DNA of 64,000 bases from Phoronis australis (Eukaryota > Phoronida > Phoronidae), in the NCBI GenBank assembly GCA_002633005.1, contig NMRA01000394.1, forward strand, positions 288,930 through 352,929. Direction: 5' to 3'. Position numbers and translations under genes: made by a program. Below the pieces are notes generated by a model. The model was not told the DNA's origin. It did not search any database and saw nothing but the letters and a program-made list of their open reading frames with translations. Numbering within the stretch: position 1 is the stretch's first letter; each line of letters opens with the position of its first letter. This document shows positions 49,652 to 62,844 of this stretch, piece by piece.

Positions 49652-52600
49652 ATGCTGCCACTGAAGCGTGTGAAGATGTACCAGGAAAGCTCTACAATGT
49701 CAGCTGAGTTTGGTTCACATTCCATTAATTTGTCATCAGCTAATTTCAGCTCAAAGGTCTGAGATTTGATTGTATATTTTTGTGTCATCTTTGTTTTCCC
49801 TCTCTTTTTTGGTTTTTTTTTTGAGAACTCATTGAAAAAACTTGACCTATAAAGTCATACATTCTGCAATATGGACATCCATCACTTTCCCTAGCTATGC
49901 TTATACTAAGCCATGTTCCAAAATATGCCCTTCAAGGCTGTGAGGTTAGACATTGGATAATAGTGGCAATGCTTTGTACAGTGTTGCTGTAAGCCCTTGG
50001 CCATAACTTCAAGAGTATACTGTGACTGTGGACCTTTCGAAAACTTCCTCACACTCGCGAGGCATCAAATAGCTCAATACAAAATTCTTTCTAGCAATGG
50101 AAAGGGGAAGTGTCACAATTAAGTTAATATAGAAACATAGAATAGCAATTCAGCAACTTGTGTAACAATATGTATAATGCAGTAAATGCTGTGTTTCTTT
50201 ATATAGCTTTCTTCAAACTTTTGTAAGTGTAACTATTCTGAAGTTTGCTCAATATTCTTGTATACAAATGCAGTTCGTTATTTTTAGTTAAAATTTACGC
50301 TTAAATGCACATGCTGATTGATTCCTGTTTTTTATTAAAATTGATTGTGTAATCGGTCGATCTTTGTTTTAAGACGATTTACACAAAATTTACTGTTCGT
50401 CTTTTTAGGTATTGGGAGGTCTGAAAACCTTGCAACAGGATGGTCTTCTCTGTGACTACACTTTGGCTGCAGAAGGCTTAGAGGTCAAAGTTCACAGAGT
50501 TGTCATGGCTGCCTGTAGTGACTACTTCCGTGTAATGATGACTGGCAGCATGAAAGAAAGCAAAGAAGATAAGGTTCATCTCCAGGTACAGTCCTGATTG
50601 TAAAACTGCACAGACTTGACCAAAAGCAACTGCAGGATAACTGGATATTGTGATTGTGTGTTTAATGAGACTTGTTTAAAAGAAAGGCAGGGATATTCCT
50701 GACCAGGTTTGAACCTATGACCTTTGGGTGAACCTGATGATGCCCAGCAGTGTAATTAAAGTGGTAACATATGAAACAGAAACCACAAGGGCAATTGAAC
50801 TAAGAACAAAGTCATGTTTGTGTATTACTTGCATATTTATTTAAAAATTCCATACTAAAAGGCAATCTGGCAAAAGCAGACTGTGCAGCTGTAGTAGAAT
50901 AAGAACACATGTTATGTAATATCTGAAATGCCAAATCAAAAAGCGGACCAGCTGTAAGTTAACTTGCATTTTGCATTTTTGGAAAAATGTTGAGTTTTAA
51001 AAGACGTTCCGAGGGACGCATTGCTGCAGTGTACTTGCGCCTTTTTATGCGCTGACATATTTATATGTGGACACATTATGCCGTCATCTCTGTCCATCGA
51101 TCCATCTGTCCTGCATCAGCTGCTCTATGTCCAAAACTATTGGATGGATCCAACTACCGGTGTGCCCCCTAGTGGCAATTTTAGTATTTTGCGTTTACCT
51201 CTGTGTCTTCAAAGGTCTTTAATAGATTTTCGTAAAATTTGGCATATAGGCATCTATTTGTGAGATGAAGCTATCCTCTTGTTTTCGGGCAGATTCGAGG
51301 TATTTTACATCGCCTGGTGGCCATTTTTTGCGTCCACATATTTATATGTGGACGCATTATGCCGTCATCTCTGTCCATCCTTCTGTCCGGCGTCCGTCCG
51401 GCATCCGCTGCTCTATCTCCAAAACCCTTTGATATACAGTCATGAAATTTGGCACTTATGTTCCATTCATGAATGGGATGGCATGAGCGAACTTTGGGAC
51501 GGATCCAAGTACCGCTTACCTTTGTATTTTCAAAAGTCCTGCACAGATTTTCCTGAAATTTGGTATGCAAGCACCTATTAGTGAGATGACGCTATCCTCC
51601 CGTTTTCGGATGGATTTGACGCAGTTTGTGCCACCTAGTGGCCATTTTTACTGTTGTTGGGTCCGTTTTTTTTGTGTCCAGCCCTCTATTAACCAAACCT
51701 CTCACAGGATGATTGTGAAAATTGGCATGTATGTGCTTGCTATGAAGAGAACGGTTGACGATGATTTTCCGACTGTTTCGACTACTGTGGCGCCACTTAG
51801 TGGCGGTTTTGTTTTTCTTGCCCCTATGGCTATATCTCCTAAACCGTTCGCAGGATCTTTACTTAATTTAGCAAGTGAATTTATATGATGTTAACTACGG
51901 ATGACGACGACTTTCGGACAGATCTGACTGCTGTGCCCCCTATTTGCAATTTTAGTTTTTTACGTTTAACTAAGTATCTTCAAAGGTCCTCAACAGATTT
52001 TTATAAAATTTTAAATATAGGCAGGCATCTATTGGTGTGATGACGCTATCTTCCTGTTTTTGGATGGAATCGAGGTATTTTGCACCACCTAGTGGCCATT
52101 TTTGCTGTTTTCAAATCTTGTTTTTGGTGTCCACCCCTGTATCAACCAAATCATTTGAAAATTGGCATATATGTTCTCAATGTGAAGACGACCTTTGATG
52201 ATGGTGACTGACTACTGTAGTGCCTCCTAGTGGTAGTTTTGTTTTGCGCCCACAGTTGTATCTCTTAAACCCAGTGCAGGATCTTTATATGAAGATAACA
52301 ACAGACGACGGACACTGTGCCCACTAGAAGCCATTTCATTTTATTCTGTTTCCCTTTGCTTCTCTGAAGTTCCTTGACAGATTTTTATGAACGATGGCAA
52401 GTTCCTGCTTTTGGATGGATTGTATGTTTTTGCGCCATCTATTGGCCATTTTTATGATACAAATAAATAACCCTAAAAGCACACCATTTGCAATGCATTC
52501 GTGGGCGCATTTCAACGCTCCGCGTTGCTCTTGTTACTGTTTTCGAGTTTTTGTTTGGGGTCCGCCCCTCTATCAACCCAACCACTCTAAGAATCAGGGC

Positions 52601-55600
52601 TTGGAATTCTCTGCGGAAACACGGATTTCCGCTTTTTTCAAATGTTCTGTCCGCGTATTTTAATATATTTCCGTGTAAAAAAAATCAGATTTGACATAGA
52701 ATTTTGGCAGCAAATTTCTTTCTCACCGCGACGTTGGCGACGACTTTCACCTCGAAAAGCGGGAGTTGCTCTTTACATTTCGGAGGAACGTAAATTGTCA
52801 TCATTGCCGGGGCATCTGGGATAGCGTGGTTCTTTTCAGTGGCGTCTCGTGAGATTGTAAATCGCGGTGACAAATACTACGACTCTGCAGCCAAAAATGT
52901 GTGGAGGTGGGAGTGGACAGATGATCTAAAAAGACGCAGACACACGCTTCTGAACTTAAGGTGGTACCTTTTTTATTTTTTAGTCCTCCCGATGTTTTGT
53001 CGGCAAAAGGTCACAAAAATTCAAGCCCCCCCCCCATTTTCAAGACTGGGTGCGCGCATGTTTAGGGCCGTAAAAATTTCGGCTTTTTTTTGTCATGGGT
53101 CATTCCAAGCCCTGAAGAATGAGTGTGAAAATTGGCAGCTATGTTCTTACTATGAAGAGGATGGATGACGACGATTTTCCAATGACTTCAACTACTGTGG
53201 CGCCTTCTAGTGCCAATTTTTTTCGCGCCTATGCCTGTTTCTCTTCAAAACTATGCAGGATCTTTACTAAAATTGGAAAGTGTAATTACATGAAGTTTTG
53301 GATGGACCTGACTTCTGGTGTGCCCCCTAGTTGCAATTTTAGTTTTTTACATTTACCTCTGTATCATCAAAGGTACTCAATGGATTTTCATAAAATTTTT
53401 AATATAGGCATCTATTGGTGAGATGACTCTATCCTCCCGTTTTCGGATGGAATTGAGTTATTTTGCACCACCTAGTGCCAGTGGCCATTTTTGCCATTTT
53501 ATTTTTGCTCTATCAACCAAACTATTCTCAGGATGATTGTGAAAATTAGCATATACATGTATGTTCTTAGTGTGAAGAGGACGGTTGGTGATGATTTTCC
53601 GACGACTTTGACTGCTGTGAAGCCTCCTAGCAGTTTTTTACGCTCATACAATGTAGCTGTATCTCCTAAACCTAAACCTTTAATTTAGCAAGAGTGTATT
53701 TATATGAAGTTGACAACTGACGACTTTCAGATGAATCCGGCGAACGCTGTGCCTACTAGTGGCAATTTCGTTGTTTTTCTGTTTTCCTTTGTTTCTCTGA
53801 AGTTCATTGACAGATTTTTATGAAATTTGCTAAATTAGCTTTTTATTAAACAAATGATGGTGTGTTCGTGTTTTCGAATGGATTCGATGTATTTTGTGCC
53901 ATGTAGTGGTTATGATACAGGTATACGACCCAGATGGACACTGTTAGCGATGCATTTGTGGGTGCATTTCAATGCTCCGCGCTGCTCTTGTTATTTTTTA
54001 TGCACTAGTGGTGCAAAGGCGTGGTCCAGGAATATCCCTGGAAAGACAATGTTTTTAGCCTACTAAATTAATCCTGAATAACTAATTTGTCACAATAGGA
54101 AAGTTATGCTCTGAAGGTCATAATGGCTATATATTTAAGGCCCCTCGCAGCACTATTTTTGAAAACCCTAGATTTGTACGCTTATTGACCTCTATTTTAT
54201 GCCTTAAAATGGTAGGCTTAGTTATTTTAATAAATTTTGAACCCCATTATAGTCATTGATTAGCTCTTATTAATGTACATTCACCTAATTTGAAAATACC
54301 ATGTACAATAACACAGCCATGCAGTCACTAGGTAGTGGTCAAGGCCTTCCATGCCTGGCTGCATGTTGACCCCATTACCCTGTGAAAAATATTTTAAAAT
54401 CGTTTTTATGCGGACGGATCCGACTGCTGGTGTGCCCCCTAGTGACAATTTTAGTTCTTTACTCGTACCTCTATATCTTCAAAGGTCTTCAGCATATTTT
54501 CATAAAATTTGGCATGTAAGCGTCTACTAGTGAGATGACACTGTCCTCTCGTTTTTGAATAGATTCGACGTAATTTGCACAACCTAGTGGCCATTTTTAG
54601 TGTTTTCGAGTCTGTTTTTAAACGTCCACCCCTCTATCAACCAAACCACTCTAAGGATGATTGTGGAAATCGGCATGTATGTTCTTACAATGAAGAGGAT
54701 GGCTAACGATGATTTTCAGACTATTTCGATGACTGTGACGCCTCCTAGTGGCAGCTTTGTTTTTTTTTGCACCTGTGGCTGTGTCTCCTAAACCGTCTGC
54801 AGGATCTTTACTAAATTTAGTAAGCGCATTTATATAATGTTGGCAAAAGACAACGACTACTTTCGGACGGATCTGACTACTGGTGTACCCCCTGATGGCA
54901 ATTTTATTTTTACTTCACGAAATAAAGTTCTCCAAGTATGTTGCTCTTCCATCAAGTTTTTTTTTTTTGTTTGCACTCTACAGGTCGCATTTTTTGACCG
55001 ATTTTCACAAAGTTTATACACAACTTGTATCTCCGGAAGTACTCGAAGCCTGTTGTTTTTTGTCATAATCGGACCCAAGATGGCTGATGTGGCGGCCATT
55101 TTGTTTTCATTTAAAGGTTCAAATGCTTTTGGAGGCTACAATTTTTTACGTACAGCGCTGAGAATCAGCACAGTTATTGGACCGGAAATGTGCTACAAGT
55201 ATACCGGAAATTGTTTACTTCTAGGTAAATATGGCGGAAATATCAGTGATCGCGCATGCGCACCTCGATTTTGGCCTAAAAACGTTTTCTCCTGTAGAGG
55301 GCACATTATAGGGCCATTTCCTTCGAATTTTTACAGGTGTTACTTTTTTATGACATGCTATTATACAGAGCAAAAAAAAGAAGTTGCTTTCAAGATGGCA
55401 GAACTGGCGCATGCTGACCCATTTTCAGTCGTGCTGGAGTGCCATTTTAAACGGGAAGAGAGAATGACGTGAATTTTTACATGTGGATTCTTTAAGTATC
55501 CTTTCAAATGACCTGTAACAATTTTTTTTCTCAGACTTACTGTTTTCGAGTTATTTGAATTTGAATTTCTTTAAAAAAAACAATTTTTCATTTTTTTCAA

Positions 55601-58600
55601 AAAATGTACGGAATTGTGTGAAACTATCACTTTAGATAGACTTTGAACTTGCTTTCAGAAGATGTTTTCCATTTTTCGCTAGGACGTATACTTTTTGAGT
55701 TATTTTGAGATTTTCTGATAACTCTGTTCCTTTGTTGAGCGCTCCTGCTGCTTTGATGTTGGTATAGCTTCTATTGAACTACACTGTAGCCTATTATTGA
55801 TTTATGACATTAAGTTCGTCATATGAATGTTATGATGTTGTTCATCATCGTCACCATCATCATGTTCGTCATCATCTCTGACGTCGTCTTTTCTTCAGTT
55901 AATTTCGCCAAGTGTCGCTCAAGACTGTAGCCTATTTCTTAGTGATTTCTGATCTCTACGTTCGTCATAGGAATGATGTCATAATTTGCATTGTCCATCA
56001 TCGCCACCATCGTCGTCATAAGTGTAATCTTCGTCGTCTCTGTCATCGTCTTTTCTGGTCATCTCTAACATGTTTTTTTTGGTTAATTTTGTCAAGTTTC
56101 GCGTCTCGGAGCGCTTTCATTTTTACGTTAACCTCTGTATCTTCAAAGGTCCTCAACGTATTTTCAAAAAAATTGGCCTATAGGCTTCTGTTAGTGCGGT
56201 GACATTATCTTCCTGTTTTCAGATGGATTCGACTTAGTTTGTGCCACCTAGTGGCCATTTTTACCGTTTTCAAGTCTGCTTTTTGGCGTTCACCCCTCTA
56301 TCAACCAAATCGCTTTCAGGATAATGTATGATGTTGACAAAGAACAACGACAACTTTTGGACGGATTTGACTACTGGTGTGCCCCTGGTGGCAATTTTAG
56401 ATTTTACGTTTACCTCAGTCTGTATCTTCAAGGGTCCTCAACGGATTTTCATAAAATTTTGAACGCAGGCATCTTTTGGTGAGATGACGCTATCCCCCCG
56501 TTTTTGGATGGAATCTAAGTATTTTGCGCCTCCTAGTGGCCATTGTTGGCTGTTTTCTAGTCTGTTTTGTGGTGTATTCCCCTCCATCAACCAAAGCATT
56601 CTAAGGATGATTTGGAAAATTGGCGTTTATTTTCTCTGTGTGAAGAGGGTGGTTGTCTGGTTGACGATAACGACTTTTACTACTGTGGCGTCTCCAATGG
56701 TAGCTTTGTTTTGTTTTGCGCCCATAGCTGTATCTCCTAAACCCACTGCTGGATCATTATTAAATTTAGTAAGTGTATTGATATGAAGCTAACAACAGAC
56801 AATTATGACTTTCAGGCAGATCCAATGAACACTGTGCCCCCTTTTGGCAATTTCATTTTATATTCTGTTTTTCTTTGTTTTTCTGAAGTTCTGTGTCAGA
56901 TTTCTATGAATTTTGGTGGCTAGCTTTCTATTAAAGAAACTATGACATGTTCCCATTTTCAAATGGATTGTACGTTTGTGGCTATTTTTATGACAGAAAT
57001 AAACAACCCTAAAAGCACACTGTTTGCAATGCATTCGTGGGCGCATTTCAATGCTCTTGCTACTAAAAGTTGGTGCCCTTCTTATTGAAACCACGGGAGC
57101 TGTGCCAAACTCAGTGGGTAGTACAAACTTTCAGACAGTTAACCATTATATGAATGTAATTCCAGGGTGTCTCTTCGACTGGTCTGATGTCCGTCATCGA
57201 CTTTGCCTATTCTGGCAACATGGCACTTAACAACGACAATGTTGAGTGCATCTTGGCCGCCGCTGTTCATCTGCAGATGCCAGAAGCCGTCGATCTTTGC
57301 TGCCGGTTCCTGCACACTGCATTGTCAGCCGATAATTGTGTGGATATACTGAACTTGACAAACTTGTACTCGCTGCCTGAAGACAGCATCAGAACATACA
57401 TCCTCGACAACTTTGAGGCAATCGCCAGGTACGATCAGTTTTTCCAGCTGACTTTGGAACAGATGGAGGACTTACTTCAGAGTAACGGCCTGAAGGTTTC
57501 GTCTGAGTACACTTTGTTTCAACTAGTGTTAAAATGGATAGACTATGACAGGGCATCCCGGGAGCAGCTTGCACAGTCACTCATGCAGCATGTTCGACTC
57601 CCTCTATTGTCTGGTGAGGAACTCGTTGAGAATGTGAGCAGCGTGGACATCATGATCACAAACAAGGCATGTTTTAATTTGCTCAATGAGGCCAAGGACT
57701 ATCACATTGTAACCAGCAAAAGACCCATGCTTCAGACCAGTAGAACACGCGTTCGCTCAGAAACAAAAAGTTTGGTCACCTGCTTTTCCGAGAGTGCCGA
57801 TGCCTACAACTTAAAAGACAAGAGATTGTATTTGTTAAAGGATGTCATTGTGCCAGTATATGATCCACGTGTCTGTGTTGTTGATAATTTTATGTACGTA
57901 TGTGGAGGGAAGTATGATATGGCTGACACCAGTGAGATTGCAACGATGCGGTGCTTTCGATACGATCCCCGCTTTGATACGTGGTTTGAAACAGATGCCA
58001 TGGAGGAGGCCAGGAAAGATTTTGTGCTGTTGGCTTTTGACAAGCAACTATTTGCCATTGGTGGTCGAGATGAGACAACATTGTCATCCACTATAGAATG
58101 CTACTCCATCACTAACAATGAATGGGACTTCACAAACACATTTTTAGGTTCTGACATTCCAAGGTATAATGCAGCAGGTGCTGTCTGTGGAAACTACATT
58201 TACTGTTCTGGTGGGCGCCTGGCCCAGGGGTATTCTCAGAAGTTAATTAGATATGACCCAGTTGGTGATGTGTACATTGAAAAAGCCCAAATGATTCAGC
58301 CTAGGGCAAATCACATAATGGAGTGTGTTGCAAACGCCTTGTACATCATTGGCGGAAATTCAACTTATGCAGGCGGAGCTCCTGTCAATATTACATCTGT
58401 CGAGCGTTACAATGTGGACACAGACCAATGCACTATTTGCAGGTCTGTTATTAACATTCGAGGGGCGGGCTCTTGCGTAAGTGACGGACAGATTTATATT
58501 GTGGGTGGACTAAGTGATGACCGCAATTCCTCTGATGCAATAGAACTGTACAGTCCAAGTTATGACCGCACAGAAATTGTAGGCAGGTTTACTGGGAGAA

Positions 58601-58650
58601 TTTATGGCTGCAAATCATGTTGCATTCTTACACTACCCCTATGTGTTTGA
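49652..58650 (+). CDS. Kelch-like BTB-BACK-Kelch protein, probable CUL3 adaptor
   Basis: Such proteins bind CUL3 through the BTB domain and recruit substrates through the Kelch propeller for ubiquitination. Exons: 49652-49756, 50409-50585 and 57166-58650, all phase 0, give 588 residues, usual for KLHL proteins. The BTB (about residues 40-150) has GLLCDYTL, VHRVVMAACSDYF and GSMKES, whose M-K-E fits the CUL3-contact pattern, then crosses the splice junction VHLQ-GVSSTGL into IDFAYSG. BACK (about 150-255) starts NCVDILNLTNLY. Five to six Kelch repeats (about 300-588) follow, with paired glycines in MYVCGG, LFAIGG, IYCSGG, LYIIGG and IYIVGG. The RSETKSLVT linker recalls the KLHL9/13 group, but the orthologue is not settled. 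Intron 2 is 6.6 kb of repeats. The ATG at 49652 follows an acceptor-like ttcag. Confidence 0.93.
51040..54010 (+). repeat. Modular ACCTAGTGGC repeat cluster in Kelch-like intron 2, part 1
   Basis: Starts with gctgacatatttatatgtgg near 51051 and a second start, tccacatatttatatgtgga, at 51331. Modules with ccccctagtggcaatttt and ccacctagtggccattttt cores alternate with ggcgcc(t/a)cttagtggcggttt-type modules. The terminal hairpin caacgctccgcgttg is at 52513-52527, and a diverged terminus (caatgctccgcgctgctctt) lies near 53970. A stretch at about 52590-53100 interrupts the array with unrelated sequence, including a C-run at 53026. It is sense to the host gene. Confidence 0.8.
54410..54940 (+). 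repeat. Modular ACCTAGTGGC repeat, part 2
   Basis: Cores ccccctagtgacaatttt (about 54435), acaacctagtggccattttt (about 54580) and gcctcctagtggcagctttg (about 54740) are spaced about 145-160 bases apart. The next module is cut at about 54900 (gtaccccctgatggcaattt), where a different repeat begins. Confidence 0.75.
54941..56110. repeat. Inserted unrelated repeat and CAT/CGT-rich stretch
   Basis: A T-run at about 54958 is followed by sequence containing caagatggctgatgtggcgg and a 211-codon open frame without motifs. At 55840-56060 lie imperfect (CAT/CGT)n triplets such as catcatcgtcaccatcatca. The array of ACCTAGTGGC modules resumes immediately after, so this looks like an insertion into it. 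Confidence 0.45.
56111..57062 (+). repeat. Modular ACCTAGTGGC repeat, part 3
   Basis: Modules with gtgccacctagtggccattt (about 56240), gcctcctagtggccattgtt (about 56525) and a last gtgcccccttttggcaattt (about 56835) end in gtgggcgcatttcaatgctc at 57038, about 100 bases before the last exon. Confidence 0.75.
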
Positions 58651-61600
58651 TTGGATGAAAAAGATGGTGGAAGTTTTAACACTTTATGGAAGATTGCAGG
58701 CTCAGTATGTGTCAGGGGGTGTCACCTGAACCTTGTTACACATTTGTCCAAGAGTCTCCCAAAATAATTTCTTCCAGAGAGCCTAAACCACTTTCACTCT
58801 AATTTTCCTCCGACATGTCGCCCATCAAGGCCCATCCACATCAGGCATTGGCAAACTTTTTGTTTGCAAACTCAACCAAACTAGTTTCGTCAAGTTTCAA
58901 AACTCAAAAGTTCGCCAACACACACAATCAAATTAGTTTACTGAAGTTTGGTGACTAATAACCAATCAGCAGGCAGTTGACAAACGTGATTTTCAGTGTT
59001 CGAAAATGGCACCCCTTGAAGGGGAAGTTTGACAGTCTGCTACTGTAAACTCGTCCAAGCATCTCCAAACACCGATGTTGGTTGAGTTTGTAAACAAAAG
59101 TCCGGCACAGCTTGCTAGTATGGACTGGCTGCCAAAATGCAAACGAAAGTTTCATACAGTTTGCCAGTGTGGACAGACCTTTACAGGATTTTAAACTTGC
59201 TGGCACAGTAGCTCCTTCTTTTACAATGTTTTTAGTAAAAATAAAACATTAAGCCAGACTTTAAATGAAGCTAAACAATAGAAGCAGAAACACTTCTGTT
59301 GGTCCATAACTAATGGTAATTAGTGTAATCGTGAAGTCAAATTCAGTCCTTGGTTCTTTAAAATTTGCAATACATGCCGACTTCTTTTTCCAGAATCTGG
59401 CCTGTAGTTTTAGCACCAGGTGGCGTAATGCTAAAAAGGCTGCATCATTTTGTAATATACTACACTTCCTGGAAGACTCAATGTAATTGTGTATTGATCA
59501 GCACTGACGTGAGCAAAAAAAAGCTAGTTGTGGAATGATGAAACATTTTTTGTCATTAAATGTAGTGATGTATTCACACTTCATAATTTAAGGTGGTGAC
59601 AATTAAGTTAATTGTTAAGTTAACAACAAGTTAAGTTATACACTGTCTGACCAATTAACATGCAACTATAGTAAGAAAGAAGTTATACCTCCTGCACCCG
59701 TCTGGGTTAACACCTATATCCGGCTTAATTCACGTCCTCAAAATTTCCAAATTTCAACTTTAGAACTCCCATGCTCAGCTCAACCTCCACCCAAGTTTAC
59801 ATGGACTAGACATCCAATGTTTTGGAAGTGCTTGTTTTGTGAGACCTTCAGCGCACCACTATAATGCTTCCATTTGTATAACACATTGTAGTCGTACTCT
59901 GCAGCACCATGCCATTTTCAGGTGGGGTATTAAACTTTTTACTGAAGGAGACGTGAAATGGTTCTCTTAGCTTGAGAAAATTCTAATATTGATTATTTTT
60001 TTCTGCAAAGAATTATGAAGGCATTTTCGTGAGCAAATAGACATCACTCAGGTAAATGATCACCCGCGACTTCTCAAAAACTTCCTTTTCAAATGCCCAT
60101 GCTCAGCGTTAAGTGTGCTTTCTGATTATTTAAGTTTTTTCAGTTTAAGCACCCGGGCATTAATGTGGACAAGTATGATATCTGCACTGACCTAATAAAA
60201 TGGAACTTTTTGTTCCTGAGTTTCTGTAATCATTAGATACTACAGGGGCTCTTAAAAACAAGAAAATTTCTGACTGCAAGCAGATTAGCCAAGTGGCTCA
60301 TATGTGTAATTTATTTAAGTACCAATGAATGAACCTGCCTTTTTGGTGATTTTCAGAAAAGCTCGTACTGTACCCTCACATTATGTCTCATCTTTGGACA
60401 AACTTGAACAATTGTTGAGCACACGTTATTTGATAACAATAAGCAGTAAGACAGGAAGGAGGGTGGTTCTGTGACTGAACACCAGATGGTGCATTGGAAC
60501 TCCTGTTGACCGCTGACTAGTGAAAATAACTGTTGAATAGCCTTAAACGAGCTAAAAAAATGTAACACCAATTTTGGACAAAAATGGTTGCCTTTTCTTA
60601 CCAAAGGCTTCTAACATGGCTGTGAATGTCTAATTTTTAAAAATATCATTGGAAGGTAATAATGACATAGAACATGTTCTCAACAACTGAAAACCCAACC
60701 TTGTCAGAGGTATGCAAATGCCAACAAACAACGTTCTCCGTAACACACATTTACCTGCCTTGTTACCCACTTGGCATTTATTCAATTTCATGGTAAAGCA
60801 TGAACTTGGGGCTACACGAGCAAAATAATTTTTATTTGTCTGCAAGAGATTCTACCATACAATAAAAACAAATCCTTTGAATACCACTTTCAACCATTCA
60901 ATTAGTAAAACATTTAGCAGAAGCCATTGATTAAAATTCTCATGTCTGTAAATCTGAGTGATATAATAATATCTTAAAAATGTATACTTTTAAAGTATTA
61001 AAATTAAAATTCATGGAAAAAGTCTGCTTTTAATTTGTTCAAATTTACGTCATGAAGGAGATTATCAATTGTCCTGAGACCAAAAAGTACGACGATCCAA
61101 AAATAGATCAATTACCTGGCACATTTCCAAGTTAACTTTGAAATTTAATGGATTGTGATTCGTTTGGTCTTTTTTCAAGTCTGTTCTCCATATAAAGTAC
61201 AGTCTGGTGGTCTTGGGTCAAAATTCCCACAAATCGGGCCTACATATTTCACAGACTGTTTTTGTACCCGCACCCAGTACACCATTACAAGTGCACATTT
61301 ACATCACTCTACTCTCTTTAGAGTAGTTTGATCTTCCATACACTCTACCACCTGAAGAACACAATGCTCAGCCTTGGACAATCAAAAGTCATGAGCACAC
61401 CATGACCCTCCCAAAAACACTCCAGACCATCTTCCCCCAGTGCAGCGGATCATCCACAGGACATCCAATATCCTTGCAACAAATACGGCACTATAAGATT
61501 ACACCAGTACGTACACTGTGTAAACGCACAGGCTCAAAGTTGGTAATTACACACTATTGTGTCCACACAACAACTTGGACTGGGACAAGTTACCCTAGAC

Positions 61601-62145
61601 CAAGTTAGCCTACCTTGATGACATGGGGTAATATGTCACAAGTGTGTAAATTTGGCCTAGCACAAGAACTATCCACACTTTTACAAACCAAGAAACACTT
61701 CATTCTCAGAGTGCAGCAAAATTTCACCAATTTAGGAAACAATTGGGCGGACAAGTAAAATTTATTCATTTGGACGTTTTTCCATGTTCAAACTCTTAGT
61801 TTCACAGCTACAAGATAAGTTGATGGACATACGCAACAATGTTTGAAAGGACTTGAAAAATGAAAACAACACTTTTGACGATTACTTTAGCTCAAAAGTG
61901 GTGAAATTTTACCATAACTTGTTCTAGCTTAACTTGTGTGGATGGCATCAAAATTTATGTTGGTTGAAATGCTCAGGTGGGTCAGCTCTGACAAATGCTT
62001 TTTACAAATCAGTAAATTTCACTTGTACGACAAATAATAGAAGTGAACCAGTATCCAAGGCATAAAAACATGGGTGGTTTCTTGGTCTTAAAATATGATG
62101 ACACCATTTAATATGCTACGTTAGTTACTAATACACCAAAACCAC
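58651..62145. other. 3' UTR and spacer after the Kelch-like gene
   Basis: The Kelch-like transcript probably ends near the AATAAA at 59240. The rest is a convergent intergenic stretch between it and the minus-strand gene at 62146. No further gene is supported. Confidence 0.4.
59240..59245 (+). terminator. Poly(A) signal of the Kelch-like gene
   Basis: AATAAA about 590 bases past the stop codon. Confidence 0.4.
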
Positions 62146-62844
62146 CTAAATGTCTTCATGATCTATTTCAAAATCGATAGATTGCTTGAGCAAGGTATGA
62201 ATTCTCCAAAAACTGGTTTCTGATGCTTTGTTCTGCTCTTCTGGTATGAAGGTATTCTGTGGGTGGGCGCACATGTTCAGAAACCTAAACAGTCTCTCTT
62301 TGATGAGTTTCGGTGGTGCTCTCAGCAGGCCCAGCCAACTGTTACTGTTATAAGGCAAGAATATCTGCTCACACACAACCTGCAAAAGTAGACCTCAAAT
62401 TAAAAATCCTTTAGAAGCACATGCTGATCAAAGTTTTGCTCCAATTGAATTATTAGTTCTTTGAAGAAACATGGGAGATAATTGGCTAGCAATTCATGAT
62501 TCAAGACAACACAGTGCAAGAAATGCTAAATATAATAGACTAGACTGACATCTGCATTGAGCCTCGATTTGGAATTGTTATCACTTGTCAAATAATGAGA
62601 TGAAACCAATGTTAAAGCAATGAGCTATATCTCTTTGGTTACAGTAATGATTTTGCCTGGTTTAGTAGAAGTGAACACATTTATTTTAGATTAAACCATG
62701 GTGTTATTAGTCTAAAAAGAAGGAAACGGGTATACTTAAGGGTTGGAAACTACATATTTGTACAGCATTAGTGAAATTCTTCAGTTATACCTTTTGCACA
62801 TTTATTTGAATGTAGGAATCAGTGCACTTATACCCCCAGAGACC
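62146..62844 (-). CDS. Last exons of an unrecognised minus-strand gene (partial)
   Basis: The terminal exon 62146-62379 follows an acceptor cttttgcag and encodes 77 residues, from VVCEQIFLPYNSNSW through LLRAPPKLIKERLFRFLNMC to DFEIDHEDI and TAG. A short exon at 62791-62844 (acceptor tttccag, donor gtataa, 54 bases) joins it in phase 0 and reads GLWGYKCTDSYIQINVQK. The amphipathic, charged composition and acidic C-terminus look like a real soluble protein, possibly helical, but I do not recognise the family. Earlier exons would lie to the right and none was found with confidence before the window edge. The short exon is less certain than the terminal one. Confidence 0.5.

Noticed and set aside
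50701-50760. tRNA-like ggtttgaacctatgacc in Kelch-like intron 2
   Set aside because: It resembles a T-arm only; there is no acceptor stem, D-arm or anticodon loop around it.
54837-55472. A 211-codon open frame in Kelch-like intron 2
   Set aside because: It begins inside the modular repeat and runs into a T-run and an inserted repeat. No domain is visible and it lies within an intron.
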